DNA of 64,000 nucleotides from positions 43,939,523 to 44,003,522 of the forward strand of contig OX381717.1 in NCBI GenBank assembly GCA_947462335.1, in the 5' to 3' direction. Below are positions 1-11,239 of the stretch, one piece after another (position 1 is the first letter of the stretch; every line of letters begins with the position of its first letter). The notes beneath the pieces are model-generated. The model saw only the letters and a list, made by a program, of their open reading frames with translations, was not told where the DNA came from and made no database searches. The stretch is from Harmothoe impar (Eukaryota; Annelida; Polychaeta; Phyllodocida; Polynoidae). A program made the translations under genes and the position numbers.

Positions 1-92
1 TGATTTTACTATAATGGGGGTCATGTATGAGCGGTTCCCTTGCCATGCGACTCCCTGAGTTTGGTGAAGCTGGTGGAAGACATGGCTGGCTG

Positions 93-167
93 AGAGTGGC
101 TATGAGTGGCTGAGAATGGCTATGAGTGGCTGTGAGTGGCTGTGAGTGGATGTGAGTGGCTGTGGGT
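93..167. repeat. 10-bp tandem repeat
   Basis: About seven to eight imperfect copies of the unit GAGTGGCTGT stand in direct array. The rest of 1-716 shows no supported gene, only ordinary sequence with a short G-rich patch near 590-610. Confidence 0.8.
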
Positions 168-716
168 GATCCGGGTCTTCTTTTTCCTTTCCTCTGCGTC
201 TTCCCTGATTGGTCAGGAGCTCAGTCACGTGGTGTCGTGACGGGCTTCTGGAAGTATAACTCAAAGAAAGGCGAATCAAGTACAGTTTGTACCACTGTGG
301 TAATGTACATAGGTGCATTACAATTGTTTTAAAGATACAAATGATACAAAAGATACAAATGAAATCCACAGTTCTTATCCACCCTGTGGTTCCGGGTGGT
401 GAAGGGGCACTCTGAAATACAAGGTATTTATTAGTATGAAGGGGGCAGTGGTATGAAACATCATCTTGACAAACGTCAAGTCATGTCAAGTCAGACTCCA
501 GATTATATTATGCATGAAAAGAATGTCCATTGAAGTGGCATAGACACAAATCCTAAGTTTAAAAAAGATATCAGTGGTGTAGGATAAGGCGGGGGAGGAG
601 GCTACCCCCCTTGCAATAATGTGAGGCTCCTCTTTATGAGACCCCATAGGCCCCCAACCCAGACCTTTGGGCCTGCCCCCAATAGAACTTTGATACCTGC
701 ACCTCTGAATATTGAT

Positions 717-1333
717 CTAAACTATTGTGAAGGATGGATTTATAGTGCATTCATGTGGAATTTCCAGCAATGCAGGATAACTCAATCCTTCAGCCTTACT
801 CAGATCCAGTATAATACTTCCCTGCTGATATACAATACCATATTCCACGTGGAGCTGCAGTGGTGGGAAGTGAACCGTGGTCTGCGTAGACTCATTTACA
901 ACGATTTCTTCAGTGTCAAATGTAACATCTTCCGCAGCTAGTTGGATGTGGTGGGCAGTAGTCATTTCATTATCATACTCTATGGCTGCTTTCAGTGCTT
1001 CTGTGTTCTCAACATACCTCAAGGCATTTGGAGATGTCAGGTCATCAAATATCCCAAGAACATCACCTTCGTTCAAAAAGTACTGATTTTGCAGAGTCAC
1101 ATGGTGAAGTCCTGGCTCACTGACACAGACGGTTTCTTTGAAGTTAAGGCGGTAGGAATTACTGAGTGATTTAAACATGGCTACGTAGAAGCATCCTGCC
1201 ACTGACGCATAGAAGGACAGACCATTTACAGAGGATGTGCATGGTATGTTCACACTGGGGAAGATGGTCAGACCAGGAGGGCCCTCGGCTGGTCCGGGAA
1301 TCAGGGGGAGTGAAGGTTGGCCTGCCTCACAAT
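717..1333 (-). CDS. Unrecognised domain, module 4 and candidate C-terminus
   Basis: Acceptor TCATTTCAG begins a 617-bp open stretch: a proline-rich linker (PLIPGPAEGPPGL), then a diverged module with NGLSFYASVAG, FYVAMFK, NEGDVLGIFDD and PPLQLHVEYG. The frame continues to a stop at 717. Modules usually end near the HVEYG point in phase 1, and a weak donor (G|GTATTG) is present there near 857. The last 45 or so residues may therefore be intron read-through, with further exons outside the window. Confidence 0.5.
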
Positions 1334-4300
1334 CTGAAATGAAGAGAAGAAATATTCATATTGAATTGTGGGTCTAGAAATTAATTTTAGATGTTTTTTG
1401 AAAATTTCAGGTATTTTTTCACATTTTTTTAATTTCAGATGTTTTTAATATTACCATTAGCCAGATGCTGCCTCAACTTAATATCAAGCATATTCATGTA
1501 ACAGATGAAATGCCACTTGTGTTTTTGGCCATTGACAATAATTATGATTATTAACTAGGATAGAACCCAGCTACTGATATACGCATGGTAAGTGTGTATT
1601 AGTGTCTTTATGTGGCATGGAATACTGTATAATGATTCATTACGATTGACCTTTAAATGGCTGCATATTGCTTTTGCGTGCTATTCCCTGGTTAGCATGT
1701 TCCATGAATGCAGTCCTGCAGGTAAAGTAGCTACACAGAGAAAAGAAACAACGTCAAAAGGGAGTCCAGTTTGCCTCCAAAATGACTCTGCTCTCTACGG
1801 GAGTCCAGGTCGCCTAAGGGAGCCTAGGTGACTCTCTGGCTGACCTAAGGGAGTCACCTGGGGGAGTCACATAGCTCTCTGGGTCATATGACTCCCCTAG
1901 GTGACTCTCAAGTCTGCCAGAGAGTCAGCTTGGCCCCCTTAGGTGACCTGGACTCTCGTCAAACAGGGGAGTCATTCTGAAGGTAACCTGGACTCCCTTT
2001 TGACGCTGTTTCTTCTCTCTGTGTAGGGCCGCATCCATGCAACATGAAAGAAAAGGGCAGGCAATCATATCTTACTTTGCATATCAGGGTTTCCAATGTG
2101 AACTGCAATTGAAGGACGCCGTGAAACTGGGCTTGAACTTGTGTCTATTTGACTTAAATGGCTACGATACAGAACACCAGGAGTCCAGGCTATATCCCCA
2201 TGCTTCTCACTAAATAGCAATGTCTCATAAGTCCCCTGGTCAGGATTTGTAATGCCCTCCTCAAGCACAAGGCTATTGGCATCAGATGAAGGTCTATGCA
2301 CACCAATGGTCCATCCTCTCTGAATATACACAAAGTCATCTTTTGGTTGAGCCACTATTACCAACCCAGGTCCTGTGGCAACTATTGCTTTGGTAAACAT
2401 GAGAACATGGTCGCTCCCCGAGTCGGTGGCCTTCCACAAGTCGACATATACCGTTCCTGCCGCAGCAACATAGATGCTGATGGCAGTCAGTGGTCCGGAA
2501 CAGTGGGTGGTAAGACCTATGTAGATGTTGGCAGTCATGTCAAGAGCATTCGGGCGGTGGATGACATCATATTCCTGCTGCGAGCTACACCCTACCAAAA
2601 AATAATAATCTTAAGAACAATATTAAAATCTTAAGATTAAGATTATGACTTATCAAAGCAGCGCTGAGTCGGTGACCAAATCCCACCAAGTCTTGCACGC
2701 AAATAACGTTGTGTCTCCTTTAAGATTACATGAATTAAGTTTGGACAAATAAATAGGTCTGTACTTGTATTAGAATCCTTATCAAATTCCCAAAGGGTTA
2801 GCATGATGCATGAATTAAGCCCTAGCGAGCAGACACTGCACTGTATTCATGCATCATGACAAGGCAAAAAAAAAGGTTTGTTTCAGGTCACCCGACCGAC
2901 CCTATCAAAACAGGGCAGACCCTACGTTTTTTTATGCAATTTTGAAGAAATTTCTGTAATTTTACCCTTTTTCGGTCAATTTTCGGGTTTTCGGATCGGC
3001 CGACTGGTATTTTCTTGTTTGAAAAAAAAAGTATAAAAAAAAAAAAATCCGACCTACCGACCCTACATTTTCTTGCCATGTTACCTGAAACAAACCTATT
3101 TTTTTGGTCCAACCAATAAGCACAGTGCATCAAAGCACTATGCGGTCATTAAAGAGCTAAGCAATAATTCTCACCTGGGAACCAAGCAATTGCCTCTGAT
3201 GGGCTCTGAATATGACGAACCAGCAAAGGTTCAAAGTTGGCTGGTAGAGTGGAAGCATCATAGCACGATGTTGTATTTCTAACGTGAACTGCAACTGATG
3301 GTTTCCAAACCGCACTGCCCGAAAGAGTAAGATGAGTAGTGTGTAACACATTGGGGGTCCAGGCTGCATCTTCATGAGCCTGCGCATACTTTAATGATGT
3401 ATACGCTGGTTCATCAGGGTCTATTTTCCCATGCTCAAGCACCCAAATAGTTATATATGCCTTCACAGAGAGAAGAAGTAGAATCACTGTAACACCCAAA
3501 TGGGAGTCCAGACTCGATCACTGAGGTAACTCTCCCCCAGGATTCTAAAGTGACTCCCTACTATTAGGGAGTCCAACTGTGATGACACCGCTCATGTTGA
3601 GAGTCAAAGAGCCCTGACTCTATTTCAAAGGAGAGTCAGCCAGATTTGACGCTATAGATCATTAGAGTCAAACATCGATGACTCCATTTGAAATGGAGTC
3701 AAATTGATTTGACTCTCCAGATGAATGGTGTTAACACAGTTGGACTCCCTAATAGCGGGGAGTCACTTTAGAATCCTGGGGAGAGTAACCTGAGTGATCT
3801 AGTCCAGACTCTTATATGGGAGTCACAGTGATTCTACTTTACATTTTCCATAATATCCTGCCCATACATACTGTAGCATTATATCATAATATTATCTACG
3901 TGACCCAATATTACATGGCTCTATATTACAGTTCATTTATGTCATGTGCTTTATGATGAACACAATTATTTGTTTATTGAAATAGATTGCCCAAAATTTA
4001 TGAAAAAAACAAACTAACACACTGCTAATGATCTTTGAATTTTTATTTGAAATAATAGTATTTCTGCATCATAGCATATCGAATTAGACTAACTACGATA
4101 TTCAAGAATGGCAATAAAATGTGAAGATGTTTATGTAATTCAATGGGTACATATGCAACTTTACAACTTAGTACAAGGGTAGGTAGCCATGTGACGGCTT
4201 TCTAAACATCTGTGCAAGGGTGAGTACAGACAGACCTACCTCACATATCGTCTGACCACACACCAGCGGCCCCTAAGCATATGTAAGTATGATTTGCAAT

Positions 4301-5073
4301 AAATTCACAACTATTTGTGCATCTCTAATTACATAATAGCTGTATCATTCAGAAATACTAGTCCTAAATTACTGTATACTATGGAACTGCATGTATTACA
4401 GATATTATTTCAATATATTTAATCTTAAATGGTTGTTTTATGGATTCTCTAGTTTGGCTGCGATAGCTGAATTTTTTTTGTTTTTCTGGTAGTTAGTAAG
4501 GGTCAAAGATAGGGGTACCTGGTGAAAATTGTGCCAAATGGACTATCCTTTCTGCATGGCAGGTTGTGTGCTAGACTTGCAGGCAGCAATTGAATGGTCA
4601 GGGCGGCCTTGAGTGGCCAGGGTTCAACGAACATGAGTGGCTGATCCTTGGTGCAAAAAATTATGTTACCCTTACCCTAGACCTTCCAGCCTCTATACCT
4701 AGTGACACGGGTCCTTACACTGTGTTGATAGGATGTTCACTCTTACCTGTAGACCTTCTAGCCTCTATACATAACAACACACCGTCATAGGCCCTCACAC
4801 TGCGTTGGTAGGTCGTCCACTCTTACCTGTAGACCTTCCAGCCTCTATGCCTGGTGATACACTGTCACAGGCCCTCACACATTCTGGTTTGGATAATAGT
4901 GGCCTACCTTTAGGGCTATGAATAATAGTGTCCTTACCTGTGCTTTATGGAGTAAGCATTATGTAAATAGGGGGGGGGGGCTTTGAAATTATTGCTTAAA
5001 ATTATTAACACATTATAGTACACTATAATGCCTATTTTATGCTATTTTGGACACCACATCCCAAATATATATG

Positions 5074-5127
<54 letters not shown>

Positions 5128-8100
5128 TATGTATATATATATATGTATATGGCATAAACTCCCCACTTATGTTGTTTTGGCTATTTCTGGCCCTTTTCAG
5201 GCTTATACCCCTACAGAATAACCAGTTTTGCACCAATTTATTCAAATTTTTGGTATATGTGAAAAAACATCTTAATAATTCAGGAAATCTCAATTTTTTC
5301 GTGTATTGGCCCAATATTTTCCGTTTTCTGGCCCTCCAAAGGCCCAAAAAACCCTAAAAACCTCAAAAACGCTAAAAATGACATGTTTTACATGCCTCCC
5401 ATGTGTACTGAGGCAGTAACAGCTTATTCCTAATATCATTTTCTATTAGGTCTATGGTATAGTCAATTGATGCACGAGGATTTCACTAGATATGTTCCGT
5501 ATTTTTTTCTCCACAGTCATTTAAGTGTGTTTTGTGAGCAAAATATTCAAATGTCATTTCAGGTTGATACCTCTATGAAGTAAATAAAGAAGATCCACAC
5601 AGTCTCTATTGTATCCCAGATTGTGAGGTAACTCTTGTGTCTTCTGCTGGAAAAAAGAAATTTTGAAAAATATCAAATAATCTTGCCTCCAGGAGCATAT
5701 GTCTATTGGGATACATATTTTCCGTCACGGAGTCACCCGGAATATTCGTCACGGAGTCACCAGCCACCCTGATGAAAATTTAAACCTTCATACAATTGTT
5801 AATACCCAATATATTTAAGTTATCTCTGGTTTTCCTGTGTCCTACCCACTCCCTCTAATGTTCTAATGCAAAAATCTACCATTTTTATGCTCATTTATAC
5901 AAGAAATAATTTCCGTCACGGAGTCACCCGGGTGACTCCGTGACGTAAAATAGGTTAATAGGGGTACTTTAGGCCTATACTGTGCAAATTTGGTCTAGCC
6001 AGATATCATGATGCTTCATATTTCTTAAAGTACACATGATCAGGACACTGTAGAGTGAATTTAACCAAAGATGGGACCATTTTGAGGAAACTAGGGTAAA
6101 GTTGAGAGTATGTAGTTGAAATGTTCATATTTCTGATAAATGTTCAAAATTCATCGGGCTGTATCTCAAAAACTATTACTAAGAGGATATCCATTCTTGG
6201 TATGCTTTAAGATATATGTTGGCCCAGCTTGTAAACAAAATTATTAGTTGCTGTGATGTATTTAAAACAAAATGTTCATGATCATGGATTTTTGGTCACG
6301 GAGTCACCTGAAAAAAGGACAATAAACTTCACGAGGCGATAAAAACTGAACCGCTAGGGTTAGAAATGTATCAAAAAGTGTTCCAAGGAGCCAAGATATA
6401 TACCTATCAATATACTAAACTTGTTTAAACATATTAAGAACTTTCTGATTTGTCCTTCCTCTATCCTAAAACAACATAAGTCAGGAGTTTGAGCCATATA
6501 TATTTGACTGCTAACACTCTGGAAGGCTATATTAAAAAAAGATAACTATGCCCTAAAGGCTACAATAAACGAGAACACAATGAGACCTATGCAAATCTAT
6601 GCAAATCGATAAAAGCGGAGGATTAAAACGTGGTTTGTATGCCTCGCTATGTCTTATATACAGTTTAGTGGTTAGAACTGCAGTTTCTTGAATATCCGAG
6701 GTAGTCTAATTCGAGCAGTGCTCGATCTCCATATGCTATATTCTGCTACATTGCCAATATAAGAAGGGCATACAAGTGCATGGAAGCATCGTTTTCTCAG
6801 CAAATATCTGAAATATCAATGATAATAAATATGAGAACAAAATGCATTTATCCACAGTGTATATAATTTCACATATATATATTTGTAATAGGAAAACTGT
6901 GGAGAAAATGTAGCCTACACTGGCTAAGGATACAAATGTAATACATGGAGTTTCATAGTATATAGTAAATTAGGACTAGTATTTCTGAATGATATAGCTA
7001 TTATGTAGTTAGAGATTTATTTGCAAATCATACTTACATATGCTTAGGGACCGCTGTTATGTGGTCAGACGACATGTGAGGTAGGTCTGTCAGTACTGAG
7101 AGATGGACCAAGAGTGACCAGGTCGCAGCCTGACCACAGTCCCCAATTGCTCTGACCCATAGTGCAAGTTTGGGAGTGATCATTTTGTATCAGGAGGGGG
7201 GGGGGAGTATTTTCGAATTGCAACACCCTTGGTGCATATAATCTTCTACAATTATATTTAACATCTAAAATTCCTGATTAAGGCCAATTAGTCTGAAACA
7301 TTGTGACCTTGTAAATAATAATGGTAATAAAAGCCAATTAGAATAAAGGTCATATTGTTCTAGTTGTGTATTTTATATAATTACTACATCATATTCTTGC
7401 CCCTATTCTGCTCACACAAAGGTTATGGATTTAACTAATTCATAATAGCAATTGTTTGATGGAGCACTAAAGAATTACATGTGTCCCTTATATACTACAA
7501 GGTATACACAATGCTGTGATTAGTTGGAAGAGGATATTGAGAAGTGACTGGGAAAATATACCTTTCAACCCCAACCATATATCCTTGCATCAGTGACAAC
7601 CGTTTCTGCTTATTACCTCCCCCCCCCCCGGCCAATAAACCTAGTAGAATGAGTGTTCCCATAGCCCTGGGTGCGTGGCTGATCTTATTTCTCACATGCA
7701 AACACTGGTGAATGGATATTATGGTGCTTATTACGTCATGGCACAGTACACAAAGCTGTTACTATGATAATGATTATAGCACTGAATGCTATTTTTTTAA
7801 ATGATGTATCATAGGATATTCATATGTATGGTGATATATACATGGTGCTGGCTACAAAAATGCAAGGAACAATAGTCGGATGTATACACCTCTATTACCC
7901 TCTAGTAAAAACGATATAGACTCATTAAGCATGAAACGGTTATCAGAGTCGGTACTGTTATATTTTGACTCTTAATGAAGTGTCATGTGATGAGGGGGAT
8001 TACACATGGAGCATGTGTAGGGTGTCAACAGGGAGTCAAATGTATTTGAACAGTTTTGGGAGTCAATAGGGAGCCGGATACATATGACTCTCTATGGAGT

Positions 8101-10956
8101 AGTGACTCCCCTATGTGGAGTCATCCAGGTCATGACTCCCGTTCTATTGGAGTCAATGCCAGTTGATTCCATAGCACCCAGGTAGGGAGTCAACTAGGTT
8201 TGACTCCCTTAGAACAGGAGTCATTATGGAGTTATTATAGAGTCCTGGTGATATTAGGGAGTCACTTAAGAGTCCTGGGGAGAGTTACCTCAGTGATCGA
8301 GTCTGGACTCCCATTTGGGTGTTACAGTGATTCTACTTCTTCTCGATGTGTACCAATGACCCATCCTTCCTGCACCTGCACCGCTTCATTTATTGGTGAT
8401 ACAAGCTTCCCTGGTGCCGATACAATTATTTTGTGTGTGTACATCAGAAGATAGTCTTTATTTCCAGCGTCTATTTCCTTCCACAAATCTATGTACACCG
8501 TTCCTGCTGCGTAGGCATAGATACTGATAGCATGAAGCCACCCTGAGCACAGTCTCGGGCCCCGACTGTATGTATACAGTCTGGGAGAGTCCTTATGTAC
8601 TGACTTGTACTGTATATCAGCAATCTGGACATCATGGGTTCGAGTCCCACCTTGGCACAATTGGTAGGACTTTTGATATCTCTATAATGCACCTCTATTA
8701 CACTATTGTCCCTATCCAAATATGTAATATGTGATATAACTATGCCAGTATAGGGGTATTTATGCTTCAAATAGGTCAAATAAAGAATGTAAAAAAACGA
8801 ACCTATGGTTTGCCAAAGGTGGGATTCGAACCCATGAGGCCATACACAACACATCTATGTCAATCATGATCATGTGACCATGGCTAACCAATCAGGGGTT
8901 GAGCTATCTCATTAAGAAATGATCCAGGATCCTGGATCATTTTCTAAGTAGGTCACAGTTATTAGATACAAAATTGTCCAGGCCCATTACAGCCTGACGG
9001 CTGCAATGGGCCTGGAGGGCTCGAGGCTGCCCTGAGCACTGTATGGTAAAGCCGACAAAGACGTGCGAGGAGTAACCAATTTTATGAGGTCGATCGATGA
9101 CCTCTTTTTCCCGCTCTGCTGTGCAAACTGCAACCCAATGATAACATATTCTTTTAGGAAGTGGGAAGAGCTGGGATTGGTGGATTTGGGGGACCAATGA
9201 AATTCAAAATCTTGAGGGAGGAACCAAAAAAAGGTCACCCCTTTTTAGTGAAAAAGCCTGTGCGTTACTATAGCTCAAAGGGGTCGGCCATTGACCCCTC
9301 TCGTGGGTGGGACCAAAAACTCCGACACCCCCTCCCTCCGTTGTAAATGGCTACATGGGCAGGGTTTTATTGAGATATCTTACATGTCAATAGAAATTAC
9401 TTCTAGCATAATATGCATTATATTGAGATTTCAGTCACTATATAGATAAAATATCTTACTTGGGTACCAAGTGATTAGCTCTGGGGGCTGGATGTGCAGT
9501 CTGAGGGATGGTAGCATGTAGACTGGTGTACTGTCTGTGTTGTCATTGTTAGTCAGTGTAGACACCAGCTCCACAAGGTCATCCTCCACCCAGGCTGTCT
9601 TCCACACCTGGAGTGTTTTGCAGAACAGGAAACGAGTTTGTTAGAATAGGAAATCCATTCTACATTTATTATGGTTGTTTTAATGGGCATTGCCAAAGGT
9701 CAGTGTATGATGCATTCAAATGGCATCCTATACTGAAATGTTTGGTTAATAATATGCGTAGATGTGATTAAAAGAACCATCCCAACTGTTGAATATGTAC
9801 TTGAGTATATATTTCCATTAATTAGATCATTATTTAAGTCAATTAAAATATGGATTTGATGAAGTTTAAAAATGCTACTTTCTGAGGACTTAGTTTTGAT
9901 GAAAATTCGTACATAATACCTTTGGCAATACAGTTTAAAACAGTCCCCAAACTTGAAACAATCTCGTGACACTAGTGTTGCAAAAGGAAAAATACATTAA
10001 AAATTCAGAAATGTGACGATGTACGGGGAAAAGTGACCTTGATGCACCCTGCACTAAGGGCCTTTTTCGCAGATCGTGTCACTCTTCTGCAATACATACC
10101 AGGTACCCTGCACCCACTGTTACAGCCAGGGGGTTGGCCAAACTGGTACCAGAGTGGACACCCACTGTCAGCCCTTGTGCAATCATCACTGATGGGGACA
10201 CGTCCATGTTGTGTCGTCCAGTAATTGTCACGGTAAACATCTTTGACCAATTGAGCGTGTATGAATCGCTGCCATTGTACTTCCATAAGTCAAGCCAGAA
10301 CGTCCCAGGTTGACGCGCATAGAAGGTTACGCCAGTCAGATATCCTCGGTGCTGGGTTATGAGTCCGTTGAAGAAGTGGAGGTCTGTGGATATAGTCTGT
10401 GTTCCTTCATTTGGGTCCACCATTGGGAAAGGCGCCAGGGTCACTGCCATTTGAAAGGGTAATAAGTATGAACTGTTACTACATTACTGACAGAGGCTTT
10501 GCATGTCCAAGGTGCATTAATCAATGGATACTATTCAGTGGTTAAAAGTAGCAACTGCATTTTAATTCCTCAAACAAAACGTTCTGATAATTAACATTAT
10601 ATCTAATTAATATCTATATGATATATAGGTTAAGGAATACATATTCAATAATTATTATGTTGAACATTGAAGGTGATCACTGGCCAAATTAATTCAAAGG
10701 AGATCATGGGGAAATGAGGCACTATAGTATTTACCAGGTAGTTATCAGGGGTTTGATTTATAAGGAATTTAGTTCTTTACCATCCCTCTTAATATATATG
10801 TTCTAATCAATTAAATTGAAATAAAAACCTACATTGGTCACACTTGTCACCAGTCTTGTTGGTAGGGCACTGACAGTAGTATTTGTCATTGTAGTCAGGG
10901 GCGCAGGTCCCCCCTGCTCCACACAAGGTGTTGTCACAGCTGCTACCAGCAATAGT
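717..10956 (-). CDS. Modular EGF-containing protein with four copies of an unrecognised domain (multi-exon gene model)
   Basis: I do not recognise this gene as a known family. Read on the minus strand, exons at 10833-10956, 10100-10443, 9460-9607, 9030-9127 plus 8337-8540, 3175-3460, 2076-2591 and 717-1333 join with consistent phases through GT-AG sites. They encode an EGF-like domain followed by four modules of 130-170 residues. Three of the modules contain a motif like AGTVYVDLWK about 60 residues before a motif like GWTIGVHR. Two modules and the terminal exon begin with a cysteine (ICTAE, GCSSQ, NCEAG), and modules 2 and 3 have a second one in a CSG motif about 35 residues on. This architecture suggests a secreted or cell-surface protein. 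The 5' end (signal peptide) was not found: the EGF exon begins in phase 0, so an upstream exon is missing. The 3' end at 717 is tentative. Module 2 carries two insertions, so this copy may be partly broken. Confidence 0.6.
1734..2023. mobile_element. MITE, CACAGAG family, TA target duplication
   Basis: Inverted ends of CACAGAGA-AAGAAACA type lead into GTCAAAAGGGAGTCCAG on both sides. TA stands directly outside each end. The element lies in the intron just downstream of the module 3 exon. Relatives are at 15947-16167 and 23092-23367. All are non-coding and rich in GGAGTC/GACTCC motifs. Confidence 0.8.
2076..2591 (-). CDS. Unrecognised domain, module 3 (single intact exon)
   Basis: Acceptor TTTTGGTAG and donor GTAAGA bound 516 bp that start and end in phase 1, with no internal stop. 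This is the best-preserved copy of the domain. It holds GCSSQQEYDV, CSGPLTAISIY, AGTVYVDLWK, QRGWTIGVHR, LVLEEG, IAWTPGVLY and PSIAVHIG in order. Comparison with modules 1, 2 and 4 defines the domain. It joins upstream to IAWFP of module 2 and downstream to CEAGQPSLPL. Function unknown; extracellular by association with the EGF exon. Confidence 0.7.
2873..3099. mobile_element. MITE with AGGTTTGTTTCAGGT ends
   Basis: The sequence AAAGGTTTGTTTCAGGT at the left is mirrored by ACCTGAAACAAACCT at the right. The interior repeats CCGACC-type motifs. It lies in the intron between modules 2 and 3. A structurally similar element is at 47524-47750. Confidence 0.6.
3175..9127 (-). CDS. Unrecognised domain, module 2, split by two transposon insertions
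   Basis: The reading runs through 9127-9030, then 8540-8337, then 3460-3175. The first break is a 480-bp insertion (8550-9029) with a 9-bp duplication; deleting it plus one duplicate restores CSGWLHAISIY in frame. The second break is a 4.85-kb TA-flanked element (3481-8333). Splicing from GAAGAA|GTAGAA to a pyrimidine-rich acceptor GTGAAG|GCATAT keeps phase 0 and gives HREEAYITIWVLEHG, the same length as HRPSSDANSLVLEEG in module 3. Motifs: AGTVYIDLWK, EGWVIGTHR and AAWTPNVLH. The exon set is phase 1 to phase 1, so skipping the whole module would keep the frame. Either this allele is damaged or the module is skipped. Confidence 0.55.
3481..3834. mobile_element. 354-bp MITE forming the left end of the larger element
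   Basis: The left TIR begins GAATCACTGTAACACCC. The right TIR, read inward, begins GAATCACTGTGACTCCC. TA flanks both ends (3479-3480 and 3835-3836). The centre is near-palindromic around paired GACTCC/GGAGTC motifs. Confidence 0.75.
5067..5150. repeat. (TA)n microsatellite
   Basis: Alternating TA with a few interruptions. Frames across it give only Tyr-Ile repeats and are not genes. Confidence 0.95.
5914..5945. repeat. 32-bp perfect palindrome
   Basis: The left half CGTCACGGAGTCACCC is followed at once by its exact reverse complement. The motif GTCACGGAGTCACC also occurs near 5726, 5750 and 6295. Confidence 0.9.
8550..9029. mobile_element. 480-bp insertion in a coding exon, 9-bp target duplication
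   Basis: CCCTGAGCA stands at 8541-8549 and again at 9030-9038. The ends are imperfect inverted repeats beginning CAGTCTCGGGCCC and CAGCCTCGAGCCC. Inside are two facing tRNA-like T-arm segments: GGGTTCGAGTCCCACCTTGG on the plus strand near 8636 and its inverse near 8816-8835. A CAG start with an 8-9 bp duplication suits hAT or Mutator-type transposons; the family is uncertain. Confidence 0.75.
9460..10443 (-). CDS. Unrecognised domain, module 1 (two exons)
   Basis: Exon 10100-10443 (acceptor AATGGCAG, donor GTATGT) and exon 9460-9607 (acceptor CACTCCAG, donor GTAAGA) join in phase 0 and end in phase 1. Key motifs are PGTFWLDLWK and QGLTVGVH, matching modules 2 and 3. This module lacks the cysteine pair of modules 2 and 3. 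It alone of the four has a conventional short intron (about 490 bp) inside the domain, after GAGYL. The alternating hydrophobic pattern suggests beta strands; function unknown. The intron 9608-10099 holds AT-rich sequence with no other feature. Confidence 0.65.
10833..10956 (-). CDS. EGF-like domain exon
   Basis: Acceptor TTGTTACAG and donor GTAGGT bound a 41-codon exon. It holds six cysteines in EGF spacing: SSC, TLC, GTC, YYC, QC and DKC, with the segment CGAGGTC and a C-terminal TGDKC. It starts in phase 0 and ends in phase 1, joining to DQLTLAPF of the next exon. EGF-like domains are extracellular protein-binding modules held by three disulfides. Nothing convincing was found upstream for the preceding exon. 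Confidence 0.75.
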
Positions 10957-11015
10957 CTGTAACAATTACAAATATTTGATGAGCAGGATATATAATAGAA
11001 AGCCAGACTCCACTG

Positions 11016-11239
11016 TGTGCCTCTACATGGGTGAAATTCGACACGTGCGACACGGCGACACGGCCCCTTTAAAAATCGACATGTGCGACACGGCCCCTTT
11101 AAAAATCGACAGACACAGGCACTTTTTACAAGGCCCCAGAATACTCTATATACATAAAATTTGACACAGCGACACGGCCCTTTTGCTTAATTCGACACGG
11201 CGACACGGCCATAATTTTGGGCACCCATGTAGAGGCACA
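11016..11239. mobile_element. MITE with TGTGCCTCTACATGGG ends, ACTG duplication
   Basis: TGTGCCTCTACATGGGT is mirrored by ACCCATGTAGAGGCACA, with ACTG on both flanks (11012-11015 and 11240-11243). The interior repeats CGACACGGCGACACGG and AAAAATCGACA motifs. A second copy is at about 38258-38482, and related interior sequence is at 28650-28850. Confidence 0.85.

Larger units (their letters stand above)
4222..7110. mobile_element. Nested element with about 175-bp inverted arms
   Basis: The arm at about 4222-4400 is matched in inverse at about 6935-7110; shared blocks include GACAGACCTACCTCACAT, CTAAGCATATGTAAGTATG and CAGAAATACTAGTCCTAA. The 2.5-kb centre has no gene: it contains the AT microsatellite, GTCACGGAGTCACC motifs and AT-rich sequence. 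It looks like a foldback or MITE-type insertion inside the larger element. Confidence 0.6.
3481..8333. mobile_element. 4.85-kb non-autonomous DNA element with long terminal inverted repeats and TA duplication
   Basis: Both ends read inward GAATCACTGTAACACCCAAA, and near-identity continues for about 80 bp. TA lies at 3479-3480 and 8334-8335. It sits inside the module 2 exon of the minus-strand gene. No reading frame resembling a transposase is present. The left 354 bp (3481-3834) is a MITE of the same family with its own right TIR and TA. The interior holds a nested inverted repeat, an AT microsatellite and dispersed GTCACGGAGTCACC motifs. The TA duplication fits Tc1/mariner-type transposition; the family is not identified. 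Confidence 0.7.

Noticed and set aside
5028..5357. Tyr-Ile repeat frames on both strands
   Set aside because: They come from the TA microsatellite, with no homologous flanking protein.
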